Shown: positions 44,647-54,035 of the stretch, piece after piece
Position numbering within the stretch: position 1 is the stretch's first letter
How the letters are laid out: each line of letters opens with the position of its first letter
Assembly: GCA_003506435.1 (NCBI GenBank)
Contig: DOAQ01000016.1
Location: 1 to 64,000, forward strand
Origin: Prolixibacteraceae bacterium
GTDB taxonomy: Bacteria > Bacteroidota > Bacteroidia > Bacteroidales > Prolixibacteraceae
Direction: 5' to 3'
DNA: 64,000 bases
The notes under the pieces: model-generated
Told to the model about the DNA's origin: nothing
The model's input: the letters and a program-made list of their open reading frames with translations, nothing else
Database searches by the model: none
Translations under genes and position numbers: made by a program

Positions 44647-45609
44647 TTATTGAGCCGAAGTAAAGTTCAGTTTTTTTCCTCGCACCACATTCAGTTTCTG
44701 AGGAATAATTTCGATTTCGAAACTGTGGTTGCCTAAAATTTCTCCATCGGCTTCACCGGCAATACTGCAATCCGAATTAATTTTTATATGTTTTGCCGAA
44801 TGGGTTGAAACACGGCGGTCTTTCACAAACGTTCCGTCGTACAACCCGACAATGTTGCGTAGGATTCCCCAAATCCCGATTTTGCGGATGACCGTTACCT
44901 GGAATTCACCGTTGTCGGGAACTGCACCCGGAGCCTGCATCATACCGCCGCCATTGTATTTCCCGATGCCGATGCTGGTTGAAAAAATCAGTTCGTTGAT
45001 TTCTTCCTGATCAATTTGCATGCGGGTTTTGGAAATCTGAAATTGAATAAAACTGGCTGTCAGGCTTTGTAAATAGACAAGGATGCCGCTGCGTCCCTTA
45101 TTTTTCAGGGCATTTGCTTTTTCTGCCACCATTGCATCGAAGCCAAAACCGGCCATGTTGGCGAAAAAATTCGCCACCGGTTTTCCGTTTTCTTCATACG
45201 TGATTTTACCAACGTCCTGCCGGATGGTTTTTTCTTTAACAATCCGCTTAATGGCTTTTTTGTAATCGTTGGGAACGCCGAATGTTTTGATCCAGTCGTT
45301 GCCGGTTCCCACGGGAATCATGCCCACCGTAATTTCTTCAGGAGAAACTTTGCTTTGGCTGAAAATACCGTTGACCACTTCGTTGAGGCTGCCATCGCCT
45401 CCGGCAATGATGATTTTGCGATGTCCGTTTGCTATTAAACCAGCCGTCAGAGAAATGATATGTTTGGGATATTCTGAAATGAACAGTTCTGTTTCAAAAC
45501 CATTCTTTTCAAGCAAACTGATTATTTTGTCTTTATCCTTTGCTCCTTTCCCGGCTCCCGCATGCGGGTTCAGAATAAGTACCCAGTCGTTGATTTTTTG
45601 CTTTTCCAT
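44647..45609 (-). CDS. Diacylglycerol kinase-family lipid kinase
   Basis: 320 residues. The catalytic domain begins LILNPHAGAGKG and contains the nucleotide motif IIIAGGDGSLNEVVNG and the later MIPVGTGNDWIKTF; the second beta-sandwich domain has GKYNGGGMMQAPGAVPDNG. It should phosphorylate a lipid such as diacylglycerol or a sphingoid base (Bacteroidota make sphingolipids). It is monocistronic or at the end of a minus-strand run. Confidence 0.93.
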   Translation of the reverse strand: MEKQKINDWVLILNPHAGAGKGAKDKDKIISLLEKNGFETELFISEYPKHIISLTAGLIANGHRKIIIAGGDGSLNEVVNGIFSQSKVSPEEITVGMIPVGTGNDWIKTFGVPNDYKKAIKRIVKEKTIRQDVGKITYEENGKPVANFFANMAGFGFDAMVAEKANALKNKGRSGILVYLQSLTASFIQFQISKTRMQIDQEEINELIFSTSIGIGKYNGGGMMQAPGAVPDNGEFQVTVIRKIGIWGILRNIVGLYDGTFVKDRRVSTHSAKHIKINSDCSIAGEADGEILGNHSFEIEIIPQKLNVVRGKKLNFTSAQ

Positions 45610-45704
45610 CCAATTTAAAACAAAAAGCTGAAGATACGGAAATAGAAAATACCAAAAACCAATCCTTTTCTAAAACAGTTTTATAGAATTGCAGAGATAA
45701 GAAA

Positions 45705-45992
45705 TCAGGCCCATATACGTTTTTCGCTTTTGGTGAATGCATTCCCTTTTTGATCAAGAAGTTCGTACTTTTCTTTATTTTCCCGCAGAAAATGCTCATA
45801 CGCTTCTTCGGAATCCCAGAAATCGATGGTGATGTACGACAACTCTGATTCATCATCCAAAAGCAATTCCGTTCCCTGATACGATTTTGATTGTTTAAAA
45901 AACTTAACCCACTCACCTTTGTGTCCATATAATTCTTCAAACTTTGAAACAGCTTTTGGTTTCACTTTATATTCCCAAATTACCCGGTACAT
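45705..45992 (-). CDS. Antibiotic-biosynthesis-monooxygenase-fold protein
   Basis: 95 residues: VIWEYKVKPKAVSKFEELYG, a short WVKFFKQSKSYQGTELLL strand-helix pair and YITIDFWDSEEAYEHFLREN give the ferredoxin-like ABM dimer fold. The reaction is unknown; such small proteins are often heme or quinone-related or simply structural. Five bases after the HAD gene, probably the same transcript. Confidence 0.8.
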   Translation of the reverse strand: MYRVIWEYKVKPKAVSKFEELYGHKGEWVKFFKQSKSYQGTELLLDDESELSYITIDFWDSEEAYEHFLRENKEKYELLDQKGNAFTKSEKRIWA

Positions 45993-45997
45993 TTTCT

Positions 45998-46645
45998 TCA
46001 GATTAAAATTTCGTATAGCTCATCCACATCTTCAGCGAAAAAATCAGGGTTCATGGCCAGTAAGTCTTCTTTTTTACCAAAACCATACCCCACCGCAATT
46101 ACTGAAATCCCTGTTTCCCGAGCTCCTTCAATATCGAAACCTGTGTCGCCGATCATCACAACACGATCGCCTGGTTGAATCCGGTTCCGGTCCATCAACG
46201 ACTGAATCAGACTGGCTTTTGAGTGATTGCCCCCGTAATCGGCTCCCTGCATGTCGGTGAGATAATTATAAAGTTCGAACTTCTGCAAAATCATCCGGGC
46301 AAATTTTTCGAGTTTTGAAGTCGCTACGAAAATCTGTTTTCCTGAAAAATGGAGTTCTTCAAGCAATTCGCGGACTCCGGCATAAGGCGTATTGTCCGAC
46401 CAGCCTTTTTCTCCGTAGTATTCCCGGAAATAATCGACCGCCATCTCTATATTTTTTTCATTCAGCCCAAAATGTGTTTTGAACCCGTGTTGTAGCGGAG
46501 GACCAATGAATTTTTTCAGAAGCTCGTCGGAATAACCATCCAACTGCATTTTTCTCAATGCATATTGCAGCGATTTCCCGATCCCCGGAGTGTTGTCGGT
46601 GAGTGTACCATCGAGGTCAAATATGATATGCGAAAACTGCGACAT
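45998..46645 (-). CDS. HAD-family phosphatase, phosphoglycolate phosphatase-like
   Basis: 215 residues from ATG 46645; an upstream ATG at 46675 would add 10 residues. HAD motifs: nucleophile Asp in IIFDLDGTLTDN, the Thr/Ser in FVATSKLEKFA and VVMIGDTGFDIEGA near the C-terminus. The helical cap between them is of the Gph type. It removes phosphate from a small metabolite. It starts 70 bases after mscL. Confidence 0.93.
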   Translation of the reverse strand: MSQFSHIIFDLDGTLTDNTPGIGKSLQYALRKMQLDGYSDELLKKFIGPPLQHGFKTHFGLNEKNIEMAVDYFREYYGEKGWSDNTPYAGVRELLEELHFSGKQIFVATSKLEKFARMILQKFELYNYLTDMQGADYGGNHSKASLIQSLMDRNRIQPGDRVVMIGDTGFDIEGARETGISVIAVGYGFGKKEDLLAMNPDFFAEDVDELYEILI

Positions 46646-46715
46646 AAAAAATTTTAAACCCCGAAGGTACACCAATTCGACATTACAGCAAAACAGTTGT
46701 TCGGTATGCTTTTTA

Positions 46716-47147
46716 TTACGCTTTATTTTTCAGCAAGTCGCGAATTTCAGCCAATAATTCTTCTTCGCGGGTAGGGGCTGGCGGTTCCGGCGCCGGAGCA
46801 GGTATTGCTTCCTCTTTGCGTTTCAGCTTGTTCATCATTTTAATAGCCATAAAAATGGCAAATGCAATGATCAGAAAATCGAATGTAGTTTGAATAAACA
46901 TCCCGTAGTTGAGCGATGCCCCTTTTTTTACTACTTCACCGGCTGCATTAAGCACATCATCAGTCATCACCACTTTCAGGTCTTTAAAATCGATACCACC
47001 AACCAGAAGCCCGATGGGAGGCATGATCACATCATTTACAAGGGAGGCGATAATTTTTCCGAAAGCCCCGCCAATAATGATACCCACCGCCATATCGACC
47101 ACGTTGCCGCGCATGGCAAAATCCTTAAATTCCTTTGCTAGTTTCAT
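46716..47147 (-). CDS. mscL: Large-conductance mechanosensitive channel
   Basis: 143 residues. First helix: FKDFAMRGNVVDMAVGIIIGGAFG; second: TFDFLIIAFAIFMAIKMMNK; cytoplasmic tail EEELLAEIRDLL. It opens under membrane tension to release solutes after osmotic downshock. Slightly longer than the E. coli protein, with a Pro-Ala-rich linker (PAPAPEPPAP). Divergent from metG. Confidence 0.97.
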   Translation of the reverse strand: MKLAKEFKDFAMRGNVVDMAVGIIIGGAFGKIIASLVNDVIMPPIGLLVGGIDFKDLKVVMTDDVLNAAGEVVKKGASLNYGMFIQTTFDFLIIAFAIFMAIKMMNKLKRKEEAIPAPAPEPPAPTREEELLAEIRDLLKNKA

Positions 47148-47288
47148 TTCATTCGGTTTTAAGTTTTATGAATGACAATTTACGGGAAAAAAAGTTAACC
47201 ATAGCATTCTCATGCGAATGATTTCAGTATTGCAAACAAAAGCAGGATGAAACACCAGGCAGGCGCTTCCTTCTTTCTAAATTTCGCT

Positions 47289-47296
47289 TATCTTTG
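47289..47296 (+). promoter_or_regulatory. Bacteroidota -7 promoter element for metG
   Basis: TATCTTTG matches TAnnTTTG, 47 bases before the metG ATG at 47343; it excludes the in-frame ATG at 47247 as the start. Confidence 0.65.
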
Positions 47297-47342
47297 TAGC
47301 CCGAATAAAAATTTGATATTTAACGCTTTTCAAAAAACTGAA

Positions 47343-49376
47343 ATGACTGATTATAAACGTACCCTGATTACTTCTGCGCTTCCGTATGCCAACGGACCGG
47401 TACACATTGGCCACCTCGCCGGAGTGTATGTTCCGGCCGATATTTATGCACGTTATCTCCGACTGAAAGGCGAGGAAGTGGCTTTTATCGGCGGTTCTGA
47501 TGAACATGGCGTACCGATTACTTTAAAAGCGAAAAAAGAAGGTGTTACTCCGCAGGATGTAGTCGATAAATACCACGGAATGATCAAGGATTCGTTTCAG
47601 CGTTTTGGAATTTCGTTCGATGTATATTCACGCACCAGCGCAAAAGTGCATCACGAAACAGCTTCTGAATTTTTCAAAAAATTATACGACGACGGAAAGT
47701 TCATTGAGAAAACTTCGGAACAATATTACGACGAAGAAGCCAACCAATTTCTGGCCGACCGCTATATTACCGGAACCTGTCCGAAATGTGGCAACGAAAA
47801 AGCGTATGGAGACCAGTGCGAAAGTTGCGGAACTTCGCTGAACGCTACCGACCTGATCAATCCGAAGTCGGTACTTAGCGGAAATATACCCGTAATGAAG
47901 GAAACCAAACACTGGTACCTGCCGCTCGACCAGTACGAACCCTGGTTGAAAGAATGGATTTTGGAAGGCCACAAGGAATGGAAGACCAACGTGTACGGAC
48001 AGTGCAAATCGTGGATCGACAGTGGTTTGCAGCCCCGTGCCGTTACCCGCGACCTCGACTGGGGCGTACCTGTTCCGTTGGATGAAGCTAAAGGGAAAGT
48101 GCTGTATGTGTGGTTCGATGCGCCCATCGGGTATATTTCGGCAACTAAAGAGCTGACTCCCGAATGGGAAAAATGGTGGAAAGACCCCGAAACCAAAATG
48201 GTTCACTTCATTGGAAAAGACAATATTGTATTTCATTGCATCATTTTCCCGGCCATGCTGAAAGCCGAAGGAACTTACATTTTACCCGACAATGTTCCGG
48301 CCAATGAATTTCTGAACCTCGAAGGCGATAAGATTTCCACATCGCGCAACTGGGCAGTGTGGTTGCACGAATACCTGGATGAATTTCCGGGTAAGGAAGA
48401 TGTGCTGAAATATACGCTCACAGCCAATGCACCGGAAACTAAAGACAACGATTTTACTTGGAAAGACTACCAGGCGCGAAACAACAACGAGTTGGTAGCC
48501 GTGCTGGGCAACTTTGTAAACCGCGCACTGGTACTTACCCAAAAATATTACGAAGGGGTTATTCCGGAAGCTGGCGAACTGAATACAACCGACCGCACAA
48601 CCCTTTTGGAAATCAGGAATATTAAAGCTGAAGTTGAAAAAAGCCTCGACAATTACCGTTTTCGCGAAGCGCTGAAACTGGCAATGGATCTGGCACGCCT
48701 GGGCAACAAATACCTGGCCGATGAGGAACCATGGAAAGTAGTAAAAACCGATCCGGAACGGGTAAAAACAGTGATGAACACCTGCCTGCAAATTACGGCC
48801 AACCTGACCATCATGCTGCAACCATTTTTGCCTTTCAGCATGGATAAGCTGCGTGGTTTTATCAATCTTGAAGAACTGAATTGGGCGAATCTTGGACGTA
48901 CTGATTTATTACCTGCCGGACACAAAGTGAACACGCCGGAATTGCTTTTCGAGAAGATCGAAGACGCAACCATTGAAGCGCAGGTACAAAAACTGCTCGA
49001 CACCAAAAAGGCGAATGAAGCCGCCAATGCCGTTGCAAAACCAGCAAAAGAAAATTGCACATACGACGATTTCCAGAAAATGGACATCCGCACCGGAACC
49101 ATCATTGAAGCCGAGAAAGTGGCCAAAACAAAAAAGCTGATGAAACTGAAAATCGACACCGGTATCGACCAGCGTACTGTAGTTTCCGGCATTGCCGAAT
49201 ATTACGAACCGGAACAGGTTATTGGCCGACAGGTTTCCATTTTGGTAAACCTCGAACCGAGAGAACTGCGCGGAATCATGTCGCAGGGGATGATCCTGAT
49301 GGCTGAAGATGCCGATGGCTCTTTGAAATTTGTTTCTCCTGTTCAAACGGTGAAAAATGGGTCGGAGATAAAATAG
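47343..49376 (+). CDS. metG: Methionyl-tRNA synthetase with C-terminal tRNA-binding domain
   Basis: 677 residues. Rossmann HIGH-type motif in PYANGPVHIGHLAGVY, a zinc knuckle (CPKCGNEKAYGDQCESCG), the KMSKS equivalent KISTS in LEGDKISTSRNWA and a C-terminal Trbp/OB domain (FQKMDIRTGTIIEAEKV). It charges tRNA-Met with methionine. The start ATGACTGATTATAAAC fits the promoter at 47289. A GC-rich palindrome and terminator follow the stop. Confidence 0.98.
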   Translation: MTDYKRTLITSALPYANGPVHIGHLAGVYVPADIYARYLRLKGEEVAFIGGSDEHGVPITLKAKKEGVTPQDVVDKYHGMIKDSFQRFGISFDVYSRTSAKVHHETASEFFKKLYDDGKFIEKTSEQYYDEEANQFLADRYITGTCPKCGNEKAYGDQCESCGTSLNATDLINPKSVLSGNIPVMKETKHWYLPLDQYEPWLKEWILEGHKEWKTNVYGQCKSWIDSGLQPRAVTRDLDWGVPVPLDEAKGKVLYVWFDAPIGYISATKELTPEWEKWWKDPETKMVHFIGKDNIVFHCIIFPAMLKAEGTYILPDNVPANEFLNLEGDKISTSRNWAVWLHEYLDEFPGKEDVLKYTLTANAPETKDNDFTWKDYQARNNNELVAVLGNFVNRALVLTQKYYEGVIPEAGELNTTDRTTLLEIRNIKAEVEKSLDNYRFREALKLAMDLARLGNKYLADEEPWKVVKTDPERVKTVMNTCLQITANLTIMLQPFLPFSMDKLRGFINLEELNWANLGRTDLLPAGHKVNTPELLFEKIEDATIEAQVQKLLDTKKANEAANAVAKPAKENCTYDDFQKMDIRTGTIIEAEKVAKTKKLMKLKIDTGIDQRTVVSGIAEYYEPEQVIGRQVSILVNLEPRELRGIMSQGMILMAEDADGSLKFVSPVQTVKNGSEIK

Positions 49377-49393
49377 AGAACGACCCCCTCTAA

Positions 49394-49464
49394 CTCCCCC
49401 AAAGGGGGAGAACCGGGAAAACCGGATAAGACATTTGCCTTTGCTCCCTCTCCTTTGGAGAGGG
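49394..49464. repeat. Palindromic repeats after metG
   Basis: CTCCCCCAAAGGGGGAG (49394-49410) and CCCTCTCCTTTGGAGAGGG (49446-49464) are two related palindromes of the kind scattered in Bacteroidota genomes. They probably derive from a repeated element and may terminate metG. Confidence 0.6.
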
Positions 49465-49488
49465 TTGAGGAGAGGCTTCTTCACAACG

Positions 49489-49516
49489 GCGCCAACTATT
49501 GTTGGTGCGGTTTTTT
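49489..49516 (+). terminator. Rho-independent terminator after metG
   Basis: GCGCCAAC pairs with GTTGGTGC (one G-T pair) around TATT and is followed by GGTTTTTT. Further hairpins lie at 49517-49553 (GTAAACAAC/GTTGTTTAC) and 49567-49594 (AAACCGC/GCGGTTT). The 335-base interval 49377-49711 has no gene. Confidence 0.8.
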
Positions 49517-49623
49517 GTAAACAACAGTACCGTTCTGCGGATCGGTTGTTTACCCTACATATTTCGAAACCGCTTTTCTACGGAAGGGCGGTTTTATTTT
49601 GCAGAGATATCATATTCGAAAAT

Positions 49624-49713
49624 AAAATTGCCCTAACTTTGTGACACAATTATGCGAAAATTGCCCTAACTTTGTGACACAATTATGCGAAAATTGCCCT
49701 AACTTTGTGACAT
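49624..49713 (+). repeat. 33-bp tandem repeat, each unit containing a promoter -7 element
   Basis: Units at 49624-49656 and 49657-49689 are identical; the third (49690-49713) is partial and runs into the start of the next gene. Each carries TAACTTTG (49634, 49667, 49700), a match to TAnnTTTG. Initiation from the third would begin at about the ATG; the other two would give leaders of roughly 33 and 66 bases. Confidence 0.85.
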
Positions 49714-51064
49714 GTTTAAGCGAATCATCATAGAAGAACTTGAAAAATGGCTAACACAAATCAACCGTAAGCCATTGGTTTTGAGAGGTGCAAGACAGGT
49801 TGGCAAAACTACACTGGTCAGACAGCTTGCTTCCCAGTTTGAGCAATTCATTTATTTGAATCTCGAACTACAAGAAGACAGGCAACCTTTCGAGCAGTTT
49901 TCCGATATTGAAACGCTGGTGCAAGCCCTATTTTATATAAAAAATTGTTCGCTGGAAAAGAAAAAACAAACGCTTCTGTTTATTGATGAAATTCAGGAAG
50001 TTCCTTTAGCATTAAACACCTTGCGCTATTTCTATGAAAAGGTACCCGATCTAGCTGTAATTGCAGCCGGAAGTATGCTGGAATCGCTGTTTAGTAAAGA
50101 TATTAGTTTTCCAGTGGGGAGAGTAGAGTATAAAGTAGTCAGGCCTGCTTCTTTCCCCGAGTTTTTAGAAGCGATGGGAGAAACCGCAGCATTGAATCAG
50201 TTACAACAAGTCCCATTGGCTGGCTTTGCTCATTCCAAATTACTTCAGTTATTTCATACTTACGCGCTAATTGGCGGAATGCCCGAAATTGTACAAACGT
50301 ATAGTCAGAAAAAGGATTTATTGGCACTTTCTCCGATTTATGATTCACTGATCGCTTCCTATTTGGACGACGTTGAAAAATATGCTTCAGGGGAAGTGCA
50401 GGTTCTACATATTCGCCATGCTATCCGATCCTCTTTTCTGGAAGCAGGAAAACGAATTAAGTTTGAAGGTTTTGGTAATTCGCCATATCGCTCACGGGAT
50501 ATGAGTGAAGCATTGCGAATTCTGGAGAAAGCACTCCTGTTACAACTGCTATTCCCATGTACATCAACGACACTGCCGTTATTGCCTGATCTCAGAAAAT
50601 CTCCCCGGCTGCAAATTCTTGATACCGGATTGCTAAATTATTCGGGTAGTATTCAAAAAGATATTCTGAGAACCCCTGATTTGCATTCGGTTTATCAGGG
50701 AACAATCATTGAACACCTTGTCGGTCAGGAAATACTTTCTACCCAACATTCAGCTTTAGACAGACTGAATTTTTGGGTTAGAGAAAAGAAAACATCCAAT
50801 GCAGAAGTCGACTATATTTTCCCTTTTGAAGGAAAACTAATTCCCATAGAAGTAAAATCAGGGAAAGAAGGAACACTGAGGTCACTTCATCAGTATATGG
50901 AAGAAGTGCCACATTCATACGCTGTGCGGTTTTATTCCGGTGAATTAATAATTTCCCAGGCAACAACGCCGCAAGGCAAACAATACCAATTATTAAACCT
51001 ACCCTACTTTCTGGCAACCCAGTTGAAAAAATATCTAAAATGGTTTACACTGGAAGCAAAGTAA
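49712..51064 (+). CDS. AAA-type ATPase with DUF4143 domain
   Basis: 450 residues. Walker A RGARQVGKTTLVRQLA (Lys32) and Walker B LLFIDEIQEVP; the C-terminal region has the DUF4143 restriction-nuclease-like end (ADVDYIFP-type VDYIFPFEGKLIPIEVKSG, with E-x-K). This family is widespread, often mobile and of unknown cellular role; ATP-dependent nucleic-acid or toxin-antitoxin functions have been proposed. The start lies at the end of a tandem promoter repeat, giving a nearly leaderless message from the nearest promoter. Composition is more AT-rich than metG upstream. Confidence 0.92.
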   Translation: MFKRIIIEELEKWLTQINRKPLVLRGARQVGKTTLVRQLASQFEQFIYLNLELQEDRQPFEQFSDIETLVQALFYIKNCSLEKKKQTLLFIDEIQEVPLALNTLRYFYEKVPDLAVIAAGSMLESLFSKDISFPVGRVEYKVVRPASFPEFLEAMGETAALNQLQQVPLAGFAHSKLLQLFHTYALIGGMPEIVQTYSQKKDLLALSPIYDSLIASYLDDVEKYASGEVQVLHIRHAIRSSFLEAGKRIKFEGFGNSPYRSRDMSEALRILEKALLLQLLFPCTSTTLPLLPDLRKSPRLQILDTGLLNYSGSIQKDILRTPDLHSVYQGTIIEHLVGQEILSTQHSALDRLNFWVREKKTSNAEVDYIFPFEGKLIPIEVKSGKEGTLRSLHQYMEEVPHSYAVRFYSGELIISQATTPQGKQYQLLNLPYFLATQLKKYLKWFTLEAK

Positions 51065-51085
51065 TCTATGGAATTCCTCAATAAA

Positions 51086-51112
51086 AAACCCCTCAGAAAT
51101 TCTGAAGGGTTT
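51086..51112. terminator. Convergent terminator
   Basis: AAACCCCTCAGAA pairs with TTCTGAAGGGTTT with a small mismatch, between two converging genes and with A/T-rich flanks. Confidence 0.75.
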
Positions 51113-51118
51113 CACATA

Positions 51119-52030
51119 TTATTGTTTGATGTGTATCCAGACTCCTGATTTCGGGTCCCCGCCCCGAAGTTCATTCAGCTTGTCTTTTGCCTCCTGAAAA
51201 CTGGAGAAACTCTGAATCGAGATGCGGTGAAGCCCGTTGAAAACCCCGAGATCTTCCGGTTGATAACCCTCTTTTTTCATCATTTCAATAAATATCACAG
51301 CATTTTCTTCCTGCCTGAAACTTCCGCCAATCAGAAAGTATTTGTCGTTATTTATCACGGGGGCAACTTCCGGTTCTTTAACTGTGGTTTGCTCCGCAAC
51401 AATCTCCTGCGCCGGAGCGACCATCTCAGTCAATTGTGAAAAAATATTGAGATCCGAGTGGTTTATAATATCCTTATTTTTCACCGGGATCAACGCCAGC
51501 GCCAGCAAAAGCGGAACGCCGATGAGTACCTTTTTTACATTCCGGTTGCTGAAAATAACCTGAACAGCTTCCGGTTGCTGTATTTTCATAGCCGGTTTGG
51601 GCATCATCTTTTCGTACAGTTTCTCGTACGAAAAACTTTCAAGGCCAAATGAATCAACCAAAAGGTTTTGATTGGCAACCGGTTCAAACAGCAGATTTTC
51701 CATGCGGTCGTAATACAGTTGCCCGACGTCTTCGAATGTCAGCCTTTCGTAATTTTCAAGTTTCAGCAACGATTCGTCAACAAAAGTTTCTACTTTCAGC
51801 TTGGCTTCGAAATATTCAAGTCCTTCTTTTTCAGAAATATAATTGATCAGTAGTCCATCGTTTTTCTGAAGTTTCGGGTTGAAAGCGATTTCTTTTGAAG
51901 GAGGCATAAACCGGTTGTGCTTGATCTGCGCAGGTTTGTAGTTCGAAACAAAGCCGCCAAAATCGGGAATTACAACACAATCGTTCAGCAACAACAATTC
52001 TTTTATATAACTAGCTATTTCCACAGTCAT
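51119..52030 (-). CDS. HU/CCDC81-like and SPOR domain membrane protein
   Basis: 303 residues. N-terminal HU-CCDC81-type domain (YIKELLLLNDCVVIPDFGGF, FNPKLQKNDGLLINYIS) to about residue 130, a membrane segment near residue 185 (KVLIGVPLLLALALIPVK) and a C-terminal SPOR domain (YFLIGGSFRQEENAVIFIEM, RISIQSFSSFQEAKDKLNEL). The SPOR domain binds denuded peptidoglycan at division sites, so the protein probably links the cytoplasmic domain to the septal wall. This arrangement is seen in Bacteroidota division-associated proteins. Confidence 0.9.
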   Translation of the reverse strand: MTVEIASYIKELLLLNDCVVIPDFGGFVSNYKPAQIKHNRFMPPSKEIAFNPKLQKNDGLLINYISEKEGLEYFEAKLKVETFVDESLLKLENYERLTFEDVGQLYYDRMENLLFEPVANQNLLVDSFGLESFSYEKLYEKMMPKPAMKIQQPEAVQVIFSNRNVKKVLIGVPLLLALALIPVKNKDIINHSDLNIFSQLTEMVAPAQEIVAEQTTVKEPEVAPVINNDKYFLIGGSFRQEENAVIFIEMMKKEGYQPEDLGVFNGLHRISIQSFSSFQEAKDKLNELRGGDPKSGVWIHIKQ

Positions 52031-52154
52031 GATGAATTAGATTTCAAAATTAAGGAAAAATTAACTGCCCGGCAACCCTTCCGTTCATGTAATTTTGCCG
52101 GGTGAATTGTGTCGCTTAAAAAGCACACTGAAAACTACCTTTTTAACCCGCTGT

Positions 52155-52577
52155 CTAAAATTCGATAATTTCTTTGGGTTTGAGATTATTTTCCATAGTC
52201 CAGAAGTGCGCCTGCCCGTGAGCTATCCTGAAAAGGAATAGTCGGGGACTGTCAATTGTTATTCCGAAACTTTTCAGGAAAGGCCTGTCTTCAAACGCTT
52301 TTTCCCTGAATTTTAGGTCGTTGATGATTTCTACTTTACCAGCAATCCGGAGCATTGTACCAATCGGCACCTCGTGGCGATAGAAACACACTTCCGTGTT
52401 TGGATTTCTTTTGAGCTGACTGCTGAATTCCTTCACCGTACTTGTCTGGAAATAGAAACCGGTTTCATCGGCAAACCAAAAACCCAGAGCACGTACCCGC
52501 GGTTGGTCGTCTTCGGCTGTGGCCAAATAGCAAACCGGATTTTCATTGGCAAATCGAATACAATCGTGTATGTTCAT
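52155..52577 (-). CDS. Pyridoxamine 5'-phosphate oxidase-fold flavoprotein
   Basis: 140 residues: ENPVCYLATAEDDQPRVRAL at the start, the split-barrel strands FYFQTSTVKEFSSQLKRNP and VPIGTMLRIAGKVEIIN. Probably binds FMN; natural substrate unknown. Monocistronic, 178 bases from galE, which is divergent. Confidence 0.9.
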   Translation of the reverse strand: MNIHDCIRFANENPVCYLATAEDDQPRVRALGFWFADETGFYFQTSTVKEFSSQLKRNPNTEVCFYRHEVPIGTMLRIAGKVEIINDLKFREKAFEDRPFLKSFGITIDSPRLFLFRIAHGQAHFWTMENNLKPKEIIEF

Positions 52578-52754
52578 TGTTTGAATAATTAGTTTTTACA
52601 GAAACGAGTTTAAAGATTAATGGCAGGTATGTTTCCTGCAAAAACAAAATTATGTCATTAACAGAAGTCTGCAAAATTATTCACCGGTAATATAATCCCG
52701 CTCCGCAATAAATATATTTCCTAAATTTACCCCGAAAATAAATTATCAACACCC

Positions 52755-53780
52755 ATGACACAAATTTTAGTTACAGGCGGAACCGGCTACATTGGTTCAC
52801 ACACCGTTGTTGAACTGCAAAATGCAGGTTACGAAGTGGTTATTGTCGACGACCTGTCGAATTCGAATATTGATGTATTGGACAATATCACCAAAATAAC
52901 CGGGAAAAAACTGGCATTCGAACAGTTTAACCTGGCCGATGCCGCCAAAACCGATGAATTTTTCAGCCGCAATAAAAATATAGCCGCAATCATTCACTTT
53001 GCAGCATCGAAAGCAGTCGGAGAATCGGTGCAAATTCCGTTGCACTATTACCGCAACAACCTTGTTTCGCTGATGAACCTGCTCGACTGTCAGTTGAAAT
53101 ACGGGGTTGCCAATATTGTTTTTTCATCGTCGTGTACGGTTTACGGCCAACCCGACAAACTCCCTGTAACCGAAAGCACACCCCGCAAAGATGCCGAATC
53201 GCCCTATGGAAATACCAAACGGGTGAACGAAGATATTCTGCATGATACCATTCATGCCAATCCGCAATTGAAGGGAATTGCGTTACGCTATTTTAATCCG
53301 ATTGGCGCCCATCCGTCGGCATTGATCGGCGAGTTGCCACTGGGAGTTCCGCAAAATCTGGTGCCTTTCATCACTCAAACGGCTGCCGGCCTGCGTAAAG
53401 AACTAAGCATTTTTGGCAACGATTATGATACTGTTGACGGCTCTGCTGTCCGCGATTATATTAACGTGGTTGACCTGGCTAAAGCGCATGTAATTGCTAT
53501 TGAACGGTTATTGAAAGGGAAAAACAAAGCAGGTTATGAAGTTTTCAACCTGGGAACCGGCAATGGTTCGTCGGTACTGGAAATTGTAAATGCTTTTGAA
53601 AAAGTAACCGGGGTAAAACTGAATTATATAATTGTACCACGTCGCGCCGGTGATATTGAAAAAATATGGGCCGACACCACTTATGCCAACAACGAACTGG
53701 GATGGAAAGCTGAAAAAGGACTGGAAGAAACCCTGCTCTCGGCCTGGAACTGGGAAAAACGGGTGCGGAGGATTCAGTAA
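52755..53780 (+). CDS. galE: UDP-glucose 4-epimerase
   Basis: 341 residues of the extended short-chain dehydrogenase family. NAD motif VTGGTGYIGSHTVVEL, SSSCTVYG, the catalytic Y-x-x-x-K in SPYGNTKRVNED and GVPQNLVPFITQTAAG. It interconverts UDP-glucose and UDP-galactose for surface-glycan and galactose metabolism. Same strand as rfbB downstream but separated by over 200 bases. Confidence 0.97.
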   Translation: MTQILVTGGTGYIGSHTVVELQNAGYEVVIVDDLSNSNIDVLDNITKITGKKLAFEQFNLADAAKTDEFFSRNKNIAAIIHFAASKAVGESVQIPLHYYRNNLVSLMNLLDCQLKYGVANIVFSSSCTVYGQPDKLPVTESTPRKDAESPYGNTKRVNEDILHDTIHANPQLKGIALRYFNPIGAHPSALIGELPLGVPQNLVPFITQTAAGLRKELSIFGNDYDTVDGSAVRDYINVVDLAKAHVIAIERLLKGKNKAGYEVFNLGTGNGSSVLEIVNAFEKVTGVKLNYIIVPRRAGDIEKIWADTTYANNELGWKAEKGLEETLLSAWNWEKRVRRIQ

Positions 53781-54003
53781 GCAGTGAACAGTCGCAGTTT
53801 TCAGTTCCAACGTAGTTTTTAGTTCCAGAAATGATTTAATGTCGTATTGGAATCTGTATAAGATACTGGTTTTTAATGTAGAATACAATAATCAATAGTC
53901 AATTATAAATCATCAATTACTTAACTCCTTGATCTCTGTGGTGAAAATAAATAACTGAACCATAGAGCAACAAAAAGCATTTTCATATTGTTTCTGAAAG
54001 GAC

Positions 54004-54011
54004 TATTTTTG
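54004..54011 (+). promoter_or_regulatory. Bacteroidota -7 promoter element for rfbB
   Basis: TATTTTTG matches TAnnTTTG, 24 bases before the ATG at 54036, and supports that start over an in-frame ATG at 53988. Confidence 0.6.
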
Positions 54012-54035
54012 GTCAAACTAAAACACCTCCATTGT

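Noticed and set aside
49394..49464. Possible CRISPR-like array
   Set aside because: Only two dissimilar palindromes with no regular spacers; the 33-bp tandem copies nearby have no spacers either.
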